A stretch of 64,000 nt of DNA. Source: CBDDKS01 sp965230335. GTDB lineage: Bacteria; Pseudomonadota; Gammaproteobacteria; Enterobacterales; Kangiellaceae. Both the position numbers and the translations under genes were made by a program. The notes under the pieces were generated by a model. That model worked only from the letters and a program-made list of their open reading frames with translations, searched no databases and was not told where the DNA came from. Where the stretch lies: assembly GCA_965230335.1 (NCBI GenBank), contig CBDDKS010000006.1, forward strand, positions 1,302,001-1,366,000. Reading direction: 5' to 3'. The stretch's first letter is position 1. Each line of letters opens with the position of its first letter. Below are positions 56,797-64,000 of this stretch, piece by piece.

Positions 56797-57486
56797 TTAT
56801 TCACCAACTTCATTCACATCTGATAAATGAACCTGACCTAATCCAGCGATATTTAATAACACACCCCCACCGGAACTACCGCCTAAATTCACACTACTGA
56901 CTCGTGCACGCATCGTCGTACCCAGTTGTTCTGTTTGCTCACCCACTCTACCAAAAAGACTGACTTCATATTTGCCTTCTGGCATTTGTTCTCCAGCTTC
57001 ATTACGTCCATCCCAGGAAAAATCTAAATCACCTTGTTGATAAGCACCAAGATTAACTCTGCGGACTAACTCACCCTGTTCATTTTTAACATCCATGTAA
57101 ATATCCTGCGTGGTTTGTGCTAATGTTGTTCGACCTTCTAATTGACCACCCGCTTCCAGATAACCAACACCTGTTGGCAAATAAACATTACGCCCAACTA
57201 ATGCTGATGCTTGTAATGCTTGATTAGATGCCAATGAAGCCGCTAAAGAATTAAAACCAGTTGTTAATTCCTGCATACTCGATAAACTTGAAAATTGTGC
57301 CATTTGTGCAACAAAAGCCTGATTATCAACAGGTTCAAAAGGATCCTGATTCGCTAACTGTGTTGTTAACAATGATAAAAAATCTTCTTGTCCCAGTTCA
57401 TTTGTATTCGCTTGTGGTGCTAAGTCTTCCTGTCGACTCAGTCCGGCAACACTAAATACATTTTCATTATCATTGATGCTGTTCAT
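56797..57486 (-). CDS. flgD: flagellar hook cap protein FlgD
   Basis: A 229-residue hook-assembly scaffold. The N-terminal signature LGQEDFLSLLTTQLANQDPFEP is clear, followed by NQAFVAQMAQFSSLSSMQE; the C-terminal part is the tudor/fibronectin-like domain (FSWDGRNEAGEQMPEGKYE). It is needed for hook polymerisation and is lost afterwards. Confidence 0.96.
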   Translation of the reverse strand: MNSINDNENVFSVAGLSRQEDLAPQANTNELGQEDFLSLLTTQLANQDPFEPVDNQAFVAQMAQFSSLSSMQELTTGFNSLAASLASNQALQASALVGRNVYLPTGVGYLEAGGQLEGRTTLAQTTQDIYMDVKNEQGELVRRVNLGAYQQGDLDFSWDGRNEAGEQMPEGKYEVSLFGRVGEQTEQLGTTMRARVSSVNLGGSSGGGVLLNIAGLGQVHLSDVNEVGE

Positions 57487-57555
57487 TTGCTTTACTCTCT
57501 TTTACTTTTTACTCATTTTTCATTAAATATTTTGTTATGTATTTCAACAATACTT

Positions 57556-57972
57556 CTATTGCCCCAAGGATAAAGTGCGCTGTAATAAAGTTTTTGCTGT
57601 ATTGGCAAGTTGCACGTTCATTTGATAACTACGTGATGCAGATATCATATTGGTCATTTCTTCAATCATATTAATATTGGGTAAAAAGACATTACCATTT
57701 TCATCAGCCAACGGATTATTGGGCTGATGCTGAACTTTTGGACTCGCACTACTTTCAATAATACCGAGTACATTCACTCCCATACCGGAAGACTGATCAT
57801 TTCCAAAATGATCTAATGCCGCAGAAAAAACCGGATGTCTTGCTTTATAGGTTTCCTGAATACTACTGGACACACTGTCTGCATTAGCCATATTACTGGC
57901 TGTTGTGTTTAACCGAATACTTTGAGCACTCATTGCTGAACCACTAATATCAAAAATATTGTATAAGCTCAT
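57556..57972 (-). CDS. flgC: flagellar proximal rod protein FlgC
   Basis: A 138-residue rod protein. Diagnostic N-terminus: SLYNIFDISGSAMSAQSIRLNTTASNMANADS; C-terminus: NMIEEMTNMISASRSYQMNVQLANTAK. It starts 2 bases after the flgB stop and is followed by flgD. Confidence 0.97.
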   Translation of the reverse strand: MSLYNIFDISGSAMSAQSIRLNTTASNMANADSVSSSIQETYKARHPVFSAALDHFGNDQSSGMGVNVLGIIESSASPKVQHQPNNPLADENGNVFLPNINMIEEMTNMISASRSYQMNVQLANTAKTLLQRTLSLGQ

Positions 57973-57974
57973 AT

Positions 57975-58361
57975 TTATTCTCCTTTAATAGCCAATTTAA
58001 GACCTTTGAATTTGTTACTTAAAAAATTCAAAGTCATTTGATACTGCAAGGCATTCTCCGAAAAACGAGCCTGCTCTTTTTGAGTATCCACTGTGTTGCC
58101 ATCACCCGTATCAGGTTGTTCAGGGATTCGATAACGTAATACCGAAGCCATATCAAAATCTTGTTCTCGTTCATTAAATTCACTGTCAAATCGTGAGTTT
58201 GATAAAGACATATCTAATGCTCGTTTAAAATCAATATCCTGAGACTTAAAATGAGGCGTATCTGAATTAGCCAGGTTATTCGCTAACACTTCTGCTCTTT
58301 GAGCACGAATATTGAGTGTATGCTCATGAAGACCTAATGCTGTTTTAAAGTTAATGGCCAA
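57975..58361 (-). CDS. flgB: flagellar proximal rod protein FlgB
   Basis: A 128-residue rod protein, first of the flgBCDEFGHIJKL run. It has LGLHEHTLNIRAQRAEVLANNLANSDTPHFK near the start, typical of FlgB, and a C-terminal axial helix (ALQYQMTLNFLSNKFKGLKLAIKG). The 250 bases upstream (to cheR) should hold the operon promoter; sequences there that look like sigma-54 sites have 9-base spacing, so I do not call one. Confidence 0.96.
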   Translation of the reverse strand: MAINFKTALGLHEHTLNIRAQRAEVLANNLANSDTPHFKSQDIDFKRALDMSLSNSRFDSEFNEREQDFDMASVLRYRIPEQPDTGDGNTVDTQKEQARFSENALQYQMTLNFLSNKFKGLKLAIKGE

Positions 58362-58614
58362 ACCCTGACTCCTCGGTGATGGTAAAAAGCGATTTCTATC
58401 AAAGCTTTTTTAAAGATATCAATAACTACTCAATCATTATTCAAAACCCATGCCATAAAAAAAATTCATTTAAATTCAATAAGATATGATTTTGATAGAT
58501 ATCACTTACTTTATATCATCCATTAAAACGGCAATCGATCACCTGCATGCGGCAACCTATAAAACAAATGTCTTTATTCTTTTAAATAGGAAGAAATTCA
58601 GGTCACTATTATTT

Positions 58615-59454
58615 CTATAATTTTCGGTAGGCTAATCCAGGGTTACAACGTACCATCTCAAATTTTTCTCCTAAAAAGGGCATGGATTCCGTTGCACCAA
58701 GAAATAAATACCCTCCTTTTTTCATACATTGTGCAATAGCCGTTATGACTTTCTCTTTTTGTTGTGACGAAAAATAAATCAGTACATTACGACAAAAAAT
58801 AATATCAAACTTACCCAGGTTGTAAGGCATTTGTATCAAATTCAAATAAGCAAAATGTACTCTTGCCTGTATATGTGGTTTTATTTTCAAGCTACCATCT
58901 CCTTGCTTATCAAAATGTAGTCTTTGCCGCTCTTCTGACAATCCTCGTTCAACCTCCAATAACTGGTAAACCCCTTGCCCGGCCTGGTCCAATGCTTTGG
59001 TAGAAATATCTGTTGCAACAATATCAGTTTTTACGGATGTCGAAATGGCTCCTCGCATCAATGCCTCTTCCACCGCCATACTAATGGAATAAGGTTCTTG
59101 TCCTGTTGAACACCCTGCACACCATATTCTGGCCATGCAGGGTGCATCCTTTCTTGCTAAATTTGGCATAATCTGTTGAATAATATAGGGAAAAGGAAAG
59201 TTATCCCGAAACCATAAAGTTTCATTCGTTGTCATTTTATCAACGATTTTTTGTAATAAAACGGCATTCTGTTGTTCTTCCAGCATCCACATCAATTGCT
59301 CAATGGATTCAATATTCCTTTCTTTTAACAAACTGGATAAACGGCTGGACACAAGATAATGCTTACCTTCATTAAGTGAAATACCTGTTTTACCTTGTAG
59401 AAAAGTTCTAAATCTCAGGTATTCTTCAGAAGAAATCGTTAAAAGTTTTGTCAT
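58615..59454 (-). CDS. cheR: chemotaxis protein methyltransferase CheR
   Basis: Methylates glutamates of chemoreceptors with S-adenosylmethionine as donor. 279 residues. The N-terminal helical domain is followed by the SAM-binding motif RIWCAGCSTGQEPYSISM (about 109-126), then DIVATDIS, YNLGKFDIIFCRNVLIYF and the C-terminal GGYLFLGATES. It lies 11 nt behind cheV. The pair faces the flagellar operon from upstream on the same strand. Confidence 0.97.
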   Translation of the reverse strand: MTKLLTISSEEYLRFRTFLQGKTGISLNEGKHYLVSSRLSSLLKERNIESIEQLMWMLEEQQNAVLLQKIVDKMTTNETLWFRDNFPFPYIIQQIMPNLARKDAPCMARIWCAGCSTGQEPYSISMAVEEALMRGAISTSVKTDIVATDISTKALDQAGQGVYQLLEVERGLSEERQRLHFDKQGDGSLKIKPHIQARVHFAYLNLIQMPYNLGKFDIIFCRNVLIYFSSQQKEKVITAIAQCMKKGGYLFLGATESMPFLGEKFEMVRCNPGLAYRKL

Positions 59455-59465
59455 AAAATATATCG

Positions 59466-60395
59466 TTATATCTTTTCCAAAGCCGTTTGAATGGATTGCG
59501 CTAGCTCATCCGGATTAAATTTTGGAATAAAATCATCTGCGCCCACTTTTTCAATCATTGCTTTATTGAACACACCACTCAATGACGTATGCAATAAAAC
59601 CTGTAAATGCTTAAGTGCATCGTCATTACGAATTTCTGCAGTTAATGTATAACCATCCATTTCCGGCATTTCTATATCTGAAATCAGTAATAACACTTCA
59701 TCATTAACCGATCTGCCTTCATGAATGATTGTTTTCAAATATTGCAGGGTTTCTTTACCATCTTTAAATGTTTTTGCCTTTAATCCTAATTGCTCAACCG
59801 TACGAGTGACCTGATTACGTGCAACTGTAGAATCATCTGCCACCAGAATATATTTTTCCTGAATAGGTCGTGTTGTTTTGGGTTTCTCTTCAATAATAGA
59901 GGGGGCGACTTCTTCACTGACAGGTGTAATTTCAGATAACACACGCTCTACATCAATAATCTCAACCAGACCTTCTTCTATAGAGGTAACTGCTGTTAAA
60001 TAATGTGCATGACCATTACCTGGGGGCGGTGGATGTATATCGGCCCAATTCAAATTGACGATCCGTTCAACATGTCTGACTAAAAAACCCTGCACTGCTC
60101 TGTTATATTCAGCAATAATGACAAAACATTGACTCAAATCCTCTAAAGGCTCTCCTCCAATCGCCAAACTTAAGTCCATAATGGAGATGGTTGTACCACG
60201 AATATGAGCAACACCTCGAACAACAGGATGTCGTTGTGGGATTTCATTTAAAGGTGGACATTGTAAAACTTCACGAACTTTAAATACATTGATGCCATAA
60301 GCCTGTTTGCCAACCAAACGAAACAATAATAACTCTAAACGGTTTTGCCCAACCATTTGAGTTCTTTGGTTCACCGTATCCATTAAATCAGACAT
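59466..60395 (-). CDS. cheV: chemotaxis coupling protein CheV (CheW domain plus receiver)
   Basis: A 309-residue coupling protein from the ATG at 60395, which has GGGAGA 6-8 nt upstream; a GTG at 60422 in frame would add nine residues. Residues about 15-165 are a CheW domain (YGINVFKVREVLQ, VVRGVAHIRGTTISIMDL). Residues about 185-309 form a receiver with the phosphorylatable Asp in LLLISDIEMPEMDGY and the conserved Lys near IPKFNPDEL. It links receptors to CheA and its phosphorylation may tune adaptation. Confidence 0.96.
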   Translation of the reverse strand: MSDLMDTVNQRTQMVGQNRLELLLFRLVGKQAYGINVFKVREVLQCPPLNEIPQRHPVVRGVAHIRGTTISIMDLSLAIGGEPLEDLSQCFVIIAEYNRAVQGFLVRHVERIVNLNWADIHPPPPGNGHAHYLTAVTSIEEGLVEIIDVERVLSEITPVSEEVAPSIIEEKPKTTRPIQEKYILVADDSTVARNQVTRTVEQLGLKAKTFKDGKETLQYLKTIIHEGRSVNDEVLLLISDIEMPEMDGYTLTAEIRNDDALKHLQVLLHTSLSGVFNKAMIEKVGADDFIPKFNPDELAQSIQTALEKI

Positions 60396-60561
60396 GTCTT
60401 TCTCCCAATAAACACTAGGCACACATTTTGCTTTATTTTTACCTAGGTCAGTACAAGTGTCAGTAATTTGAACTTAGCAACGATGAAAACGATACTTTGT
60501 GTTGTGTTCTTCAACGTTTTTTTAATTTAAGCATTATCTAAATAAAGATTAGGTCAAATAT

Positions 60562-61257
60562 ATGAAAATAGATAATTTTTTTATGCCAAGTGTTCTATTT
60601 TTTATGATGTTACCACGCATATGTTTGGCTAATGAGATACAAAGCCCCGAATCTCTTATTCAGGCGGCAAATTCATTCCTTTCTTCTTTATATGACACAT
60701 CTCATGAAGATGTTGACATTACCATTGGAAGCATTGATCCACGAATGCGTTTAACCCAATGTCAGCAAAAGCTTGATGTCTTTTTACCAACAGGAAGTCA
60801 ACGTCATGGTAATACCATCATTGGTATACGTTGTATTAAGCCCAAAGCCTGGCAAATTTATGTACCCGTACAAGTAAAATACTTTCAATACGTTGTGACA
60901 TTCAAACATAGCCTGACCTCAGGTCATAGAATTACCACGGATGATCTAAAGCTCGAAAAAAGAAATATTCAGCAATTTAGAAAAATGCCGATTACAGATA
61001 TTAAGCACCTCGTTGGTGCACAACTTAAAACCAGTGTGCGCAGTGGCCAAGTCGCAACACCCAGAATGGCCTGTGCGGTTTGTAAAGGAGAGAGCCTGTC
61101 CATTATTGCCAACATTGGTGGCCTGTCTATTTCAATGGTCGGCGAAGCTCTGGAGGATGGATTTATTGGAAAAACCATTTTTGTTAAAAACAAAAAAACC
61201 CTTAAGAAAATACGAGGCACCGTTATTGCAACCAACACAATTAAGGTACATATTTAA
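60562..61257 (+). CDS. flgA: flagellar P-ring chaperone FlgA
   Basis: A 231-residue periplasmic chaperone for FlgI. A signal peptide (FFMMLPRICLANE) precedes the N-terminal domain (IGSIDPRMRLTQCQQKLDVFLP) and the SAF domain (HSLTSGHRITTDDLKLEKRNI, VGAQLKTSVRSGQVATPRM, ending VRGTVIATNTIKV-like). It is divergent from cheV and heads the flgA-flgM-flgN unit. Confidence 0.95.
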   Translation: MKIDNFFMPSVLFFMMLPRICLANEIQSPESLIQAANSFLSSLYDTSHEDVDITIGSIDPRMRLTQCQQKLDVFLPTGSQRHGNTIIGIRCIKPKAWQIYVPVQVKYFQYVVTFKHSLTSGHRITTDDLKLEKRNIQQFRKMPITDIKHLVGAQLKTSVRSGQVATPRMACAVCKGESLSIIANIGGLSISMVGEALEDGFIGKTIFVKNKKTLKKIRGTVIATNTIKVHI

Positions 61258-61324
61258 AACTCATGCTTTCAATCGCTTTATTCAACCAAACTTATTTTGC
61301 CCATATTGCAAATGAATTATTCTC

Positions 61325-61636
61325 ATGCCGATAGATGTTAATCATATACAATCTGGAAAAGTAATATCTTCTTCTACAAGAAGCAAATCCAAGCGTGCTT
61401 CTGTAGCTGAAGACTCTGTGGAAGATAATGGTTCTTCACAAGACTCTATAGAAATTACAGGGAAGGCTGCTCAATTACAAAAACTGATTGGACACATGCT
61501 TTCAACACCTGCTGTCGATTCGGGAAAAATCATGCCTATAAAACACAAAGTTGATAACGATACTTATGAAATTGATAACCAACAAGTCGCTAATAAAATA
61601 TTAGAATTTGAATCCATTTATGGTGAGGAGCTATAA
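61325..61636 (+). CDS. flgM: anti-sigma-28 factor FlgM
   Basis: A 103-residue, partly disordered protein that holds sigma factor FliA inactive until it is exported through the finished hook. The N-terminus (MPIDVNHIQSGK) and the C-terminal helix region (VDNDTYEIDNQQVANKILEFE) match the family. It follows flgA by about 70 bases and precedes flgN by 3. Confidence 0.92.
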   Translation: MPIDVNHIQSGKVISSSTRSKSKRASVAEDSVEDNGSSQDSIEITGKAAQLQKLIGHMLSTPAVDSGKIMPIKHKVDNDTYEIDNQQVANKILEFESIYGEEL

Positions 61637-61639
61637 ATT

Positions 61640-62122
61640 ATGAACAATGATAATACAACACAATTCATTCAATCTGCCATCTCTCATGAAATACAACTAG
61701 TAGAGTCTTTAACTGAACTCTTAGCCCAGGAACGTGTTTGCCTGGAAACTTATCAATACCCTCAGTTACTTGAGCTCCTGGAAAAAAAGAATCAGATATT
61801 AGTTGAATTAGAACAGTCTCATCAAAGACGATTAAAAAGCCTTGGTATTCCTTACCATAGCCCACAGGCTTTTAAACTATTTGAACAGTATATTGAACAA
61901 CAAGACAGTTTAAAAAAATCATGGAATACATTGAAAACTTTATTATCACAATGTCAGGAAGATAATGCCGTTAATGGTAAAGTAATTCAGTTTTCTCAAC
62001 AAAGTACAGAACGTATTTTAAATATTTTTCGTCAATCTCAAGGCTCAGGTACTTATACGGGCTATTCATCAAAAGGTACAGCGATAAAAGAAGGAGGGTC
62101 ATTAGCAGGAGCTAAAGCCTAG
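61640..62122 (+). CDS. flgN: flagellar export chaperone FlgN
   Basis: A 160-residue helical chaperone for FlgK and FlgL. The pattern LVESLTELLAQERVCLETYQ followed by LLELLEKKNQILVELEQSHQRR is typical, as is the C-terminal QQSTERILNIFRQSQG segment. It closes the flgAMN unit; I see no clear terminator behind it. Confidence 0.9.
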   Translation: MNNDNTTQFIQSAISHEIQLVESLTELLAQERVCLETYQYPQLLELLEKKNQILVELEQSHQRRLKSLGIPYHSPQAFKLFEQYIEQQDSLKKSWNTLKTLLSQCQEDNAVNGKVIQFSQQSTERILNIFRQSQGSGTYTGYSSKGTAIKEGGSLAGAKA

Positions 62123-62170
62123 GAGCCGTTGTTCTTTTATAAAATACTATTGAATCGATTTTGATTGGAT

Positions 62171-62806
62171 TTATCGCTTTACCAGCAATGGGTTCTTTTG
62201 TAGCAAACTGTTAACAGCTTGACTAAAAAAGTAAGTTATTGTACAAATAGTTAATGCTAACAACCATAATCCACCGGTTTCTAAAAACACAACCCAGTAT
62301 AATATCCAGGGTTTTATTAATGAATTTTCAGTAACATTTTGTGCTGCAGAAAACAATTTCTCTTCAATATGACCTGTTAATAATGGTGGAATAATTAAAC
62401 TTAGTAATAATGAGTTAGCAAAAAAAGCAAATACTGAAAAACCTATTCTTTCTCTTTTATTTTTTGTGGGTAATGCAAGGAATAAAGACCAAAAAATAAC
62501 AATAGGCACTAATACATGTATTAAATGAACAGCACTGCTTAATAATGTATCTTGTGGTGTTACGGCAATTCCCTGGATATAAATATCCTGCTTCATTATT
62601 GCATTCATTTGGATTGATATAATATTATCCTGCTCTACCAAAATCATTTGACTGGAAAAATCTGATACAAATATATTGGTTAACAACGATAAAAAAGGCA
62701 AGAAAAAGGAAATAAAAACTCTACCAAAAAAATAAAAAAATACGGCACTAGCTATCCATGCAAAAAATAATCGAATTGAAAATACTAATAATTTACGAGA
62801 TGACAT
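62171..62806 (-). CDS. exosortase-associated membrane protein (candidate)
   Basis: A 211-residue protein with about four hydrophobic helices and a central, more polar part (FVSDFSSQMILVEQDNIISI). It has no catalytic motif that I recognise. Its start is 8 bases behind the small exosortase gene, and such exosortase genes are often followed by a membrane protein of this size and layout, so a partner role is likely. The name is from position and topology, not from a firm family match. Confidence 0.6.
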   Translation of the reverse strand: MSSRKLLVFSIRLFFAWIASAVFFYFFGRVFISFFLPFLSLLTNIFVSDFSSQMILVEQDNIISIQMNAIMKQDIYIQGIAVTPQDTLLSSAVHLIHVLVPIVIFWSLFLALPTKNKRERIGFSVFAFFANSLLLSLIIPPLLTGHIEEKLFSAAQNVTENSLIKPWILYWVVFLETGGLWLLALTICTITYFFSQAVNSLLQKNPLLVKR

Positions 62807-62813
62807 TCAAATT

Positions 62814-63344
62814 TCAAGTACTTTTTCTACTGTTAGATATCAACAAAGTCCACCAAGCAAAAAAGATACAACATACCAGAATAATAAAAGTAGGTGCCAA
62901 ATAGGTATGCACCATTAAAAACCATTCTTCTTTATGCGCGGCAATAAAGTACAAAAGAATAACTCGTAATTGATTGACGATAAATACCAAAATTAATCCG
63001 GCCAGTAAACCAAACAGTTTATGGCGAATACTGGTTGAAAAAGCAAGAATTGAAGCCATCATTAAAAACATCACACCTGCGCCATCACATCCACGCACAA
63101 TTTCCAAATTTATTTTGGCTGAACGAATTAAATTACTACTTGGAAAAACCTGTTCTTGTGGAGCAATAAAATTAATCACTTCAGTACAAATAGTGACTAT
63201 ACCAAAATAATAAATTTTATCTTTCAGAATATTATCAGGAATCATAAAATACAGCAGTTGTAATCCACAATAAATCCCCATAAATATCAAAAGATATTTA
63301 AATCCTGGATGCAATGCTTTATTAGAATGAAAAAAAGACATCAA
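62814..63344 (-). CDS. small exosortase family protein (XrtM/XrtH-like)
   Basis: A 176-residue membrane cysteine transpeptidase-like enzyme. The catalytic triad of exosortases and archaeosortases is visible: Cys in EIVRGCDGAGVMFL (about 85), Arg in NQLRVILLYF (about 125) and His in MVHTYLAPT (about 144). Its small size excludes exosortase A and fits the XrtM/XrtH type. It would cleave C-terminally tagged proteins at the membrane. The PEP-CTERM protein at 12484 may belong to another exosortase; the cognate substrate of this one is not evident in the window. Confidence 0.85.
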   Translation of the reverse strand: MMSFFHSNKALHPGFKYLLIFMGIYCGLQLLYFMIPDNILKDKIYYFGIVTICTEVINFIAPQEQVFPSSNLIRSAKINLEIVRGCDGAGVMFLMMASILAFSTSIRHKLFGLLAGLILVFIVNQLRVILLYFIAAHKEEWFLMVHTYLAPTFIILVCCIFFAWWTLLISNSRKST

Positions 63345-63462
63345 ATGTTTTCTTTAAGTTACATAGAGTCAACGTAACTATCATGATCTCCGTTTATTAT
63401 GACAGTTTTATGATATTTCTATCATTTCTTATTACTTTACCTACAGCAACCCTTATGACTGT

Positions 63463-64000
63463 TCAAAATACATTTTTATAATCAGGAAACCCTTGTTTTC
63501 TACGATAGTTCGTTAATTGTTTAGAAAAAATACCTGTTTGAGCGATAGTGTCAAGTTGTTGAACCAAATGATCTATTGAATCCTCTCTTATATAACAACA
63601 TTCCAGATATTTTTTAAGTATGGTAATAAATGATTTTTTGGATTGTAGCTTTAAATATGTATCAACCTGCAAAAAATAAACGGCTCCACCCCAATACATA
63701 GTGGGATATTGTCTATGTCGCTTTAGTTTTTTGGCCGCTATGGCAAAAGGTTGTTTAGAATATGGATATTTTCGACTTGCTTGTATGACTCGTTTTTTAT
63801 AACGCTGAATAACCTCCTGCTCAGTTAATACACCCATCACTTTCATTACCTGGTATTGCATATAACTGGCAAACCCTTCTGAAAACCAGGCATTTTTTGA
63901 GTCTAAAAAGGGAAAGCTCAAATGACTTAATTCATGAGGTGCTGTCCAGTCACTTAAAAATGCTTTTAATGAATACGTCGGATTAACATAAAAATGAACA
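63463..64000 (-). CDS. gluzincin zinc metallopeptidase, partial (cut by window end)
   Basis: The C-terminal 178 residues of a peptidase reading in from the right edge. Hand translation of 63922-63999 gives a zinc motif APHELSHL (HExxH), and about 20 residues later WFSEGFASYMQY supplies the third ligand Glu, the layout of M1/M61-like gluzincins. A tail of about 100 residues follows (MYWGGAVYFLQVDTYLK). A frame that begins at the TTG at 63921 would miss the catalytic motif, so the gene clearly extends beyond 64000. It ends about 120 bases upstream of the exosortase gene on the same strand. Confidence 0.85.
   Translation of the reverse strand, partial: VHFYVNPTYSLKAFLSDWTAPHELSHLSFPFLDSKNAWFSEGFASYMQYQVMKVMGVLTEQEVIQRYKKRVIQASRKYPYSKQPFAIAAKKLKRHRQYPTMYWGGAVYFLQVDTYLKLQSKKSFITILKKYLECCYIREDSIDHLVQQLDTIAQTGIFSKQLTNYRRKQGFPDYKNVF

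Noticed and set aside
58528..58556. Possible sigma-54 promoters (minus strand) upstream of flgB
   Set aside because: Two candidate GG...GC pairs both have 9-base spacing and weak flanking matches, so I do not call a promoter.

Overview
This is an AT-rich stretch of bacterial chromosome from a motile, Gram-negative, respiring gammaproteobacterium. The evidence is a complete 14-subunit respiratory complex I operon with separate nuoC and nuoD, a gamma-type flagellar flg cluster with cheV/cheR and flgAMN, FlgH/FlgI (P and L rings, so an outer membrane), a TonB-dependent receptor, a TcdA/RecG/DapA set, and PEP-CTERM/exosortase regulators (PrsK, PrsR, PrsT) typical of exopolysaccharide-producing aquatic proteobacteria. 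I cannot fix the genus; a low-GC Methylococcales- or Thiotrichales-like lineage would fit. No rRNA, tRNA, CRISPR array or phage was seen.

Layout. 1-324: the N-terminal end of an MFS transporter that runs off the window. 756-2375: a chemoreceptor. 2428-13257: the PEP-CTERM region, with a GNAT/FemAB-like protein and a polysaccharide deacetylase on the minus strand, then on the plus strand an acyl carrier protein, a secreted trypsin-like protease, PrsK, PrsR, PrsT and a PEP-CTERM protein. The last gene carries a textbook sigma-54 promoter, matching the sigma-54 activator PrsR encoded just upstream. 13312-19990: housekeeping genes (mdh, recG, a DUF6316-like small protein, tcdA, dapA) and a CDF cation transporter. 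20034-35462: nuoA-N on the minus strand, with an MscS-type channel gene 3 nt behind nuoN. 35737-38110: a retropepsin-like protease, a membrane-anchored protein resembling a catalytically dead DEDDh exonuclease, and a UspA protein. 38537-43335: an orphan trio of ABC-type substrate-binding protein, sensor histidine kinase and TonB receptor. 43344-47518: an accessory-looking segment with a lone ketoacyl-ACP synthase III, repeats, a 270-bp hairpin MITE, a DUF4124-like protein, pyrE and a ParDE toxin-antitoxin pair. 47684-62122: the flagellar cluster, flgBCDEFGHIJKL with cheV-cheR on the minus strand and flgAMN divergent on the plus strand. 62171-64000: a second, small exosortase with a partner membrane protein, and a zinc metallopeptidase cut by the window end.

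The most notable points are the sigma-54-controlled PEP-CTERM gene beside PrsK/PrsR; a second exosortase far from it; a MITE with perfect 33-bp inverted repeats plus a collapsed relative of it that forms a hairpin directly behind flgL; a family of intergenic repeats present at three loci; the probable pseudo-exonuclease; and the receptor/kinase/binding-protein trio with no visible ABC permease or response regulator.
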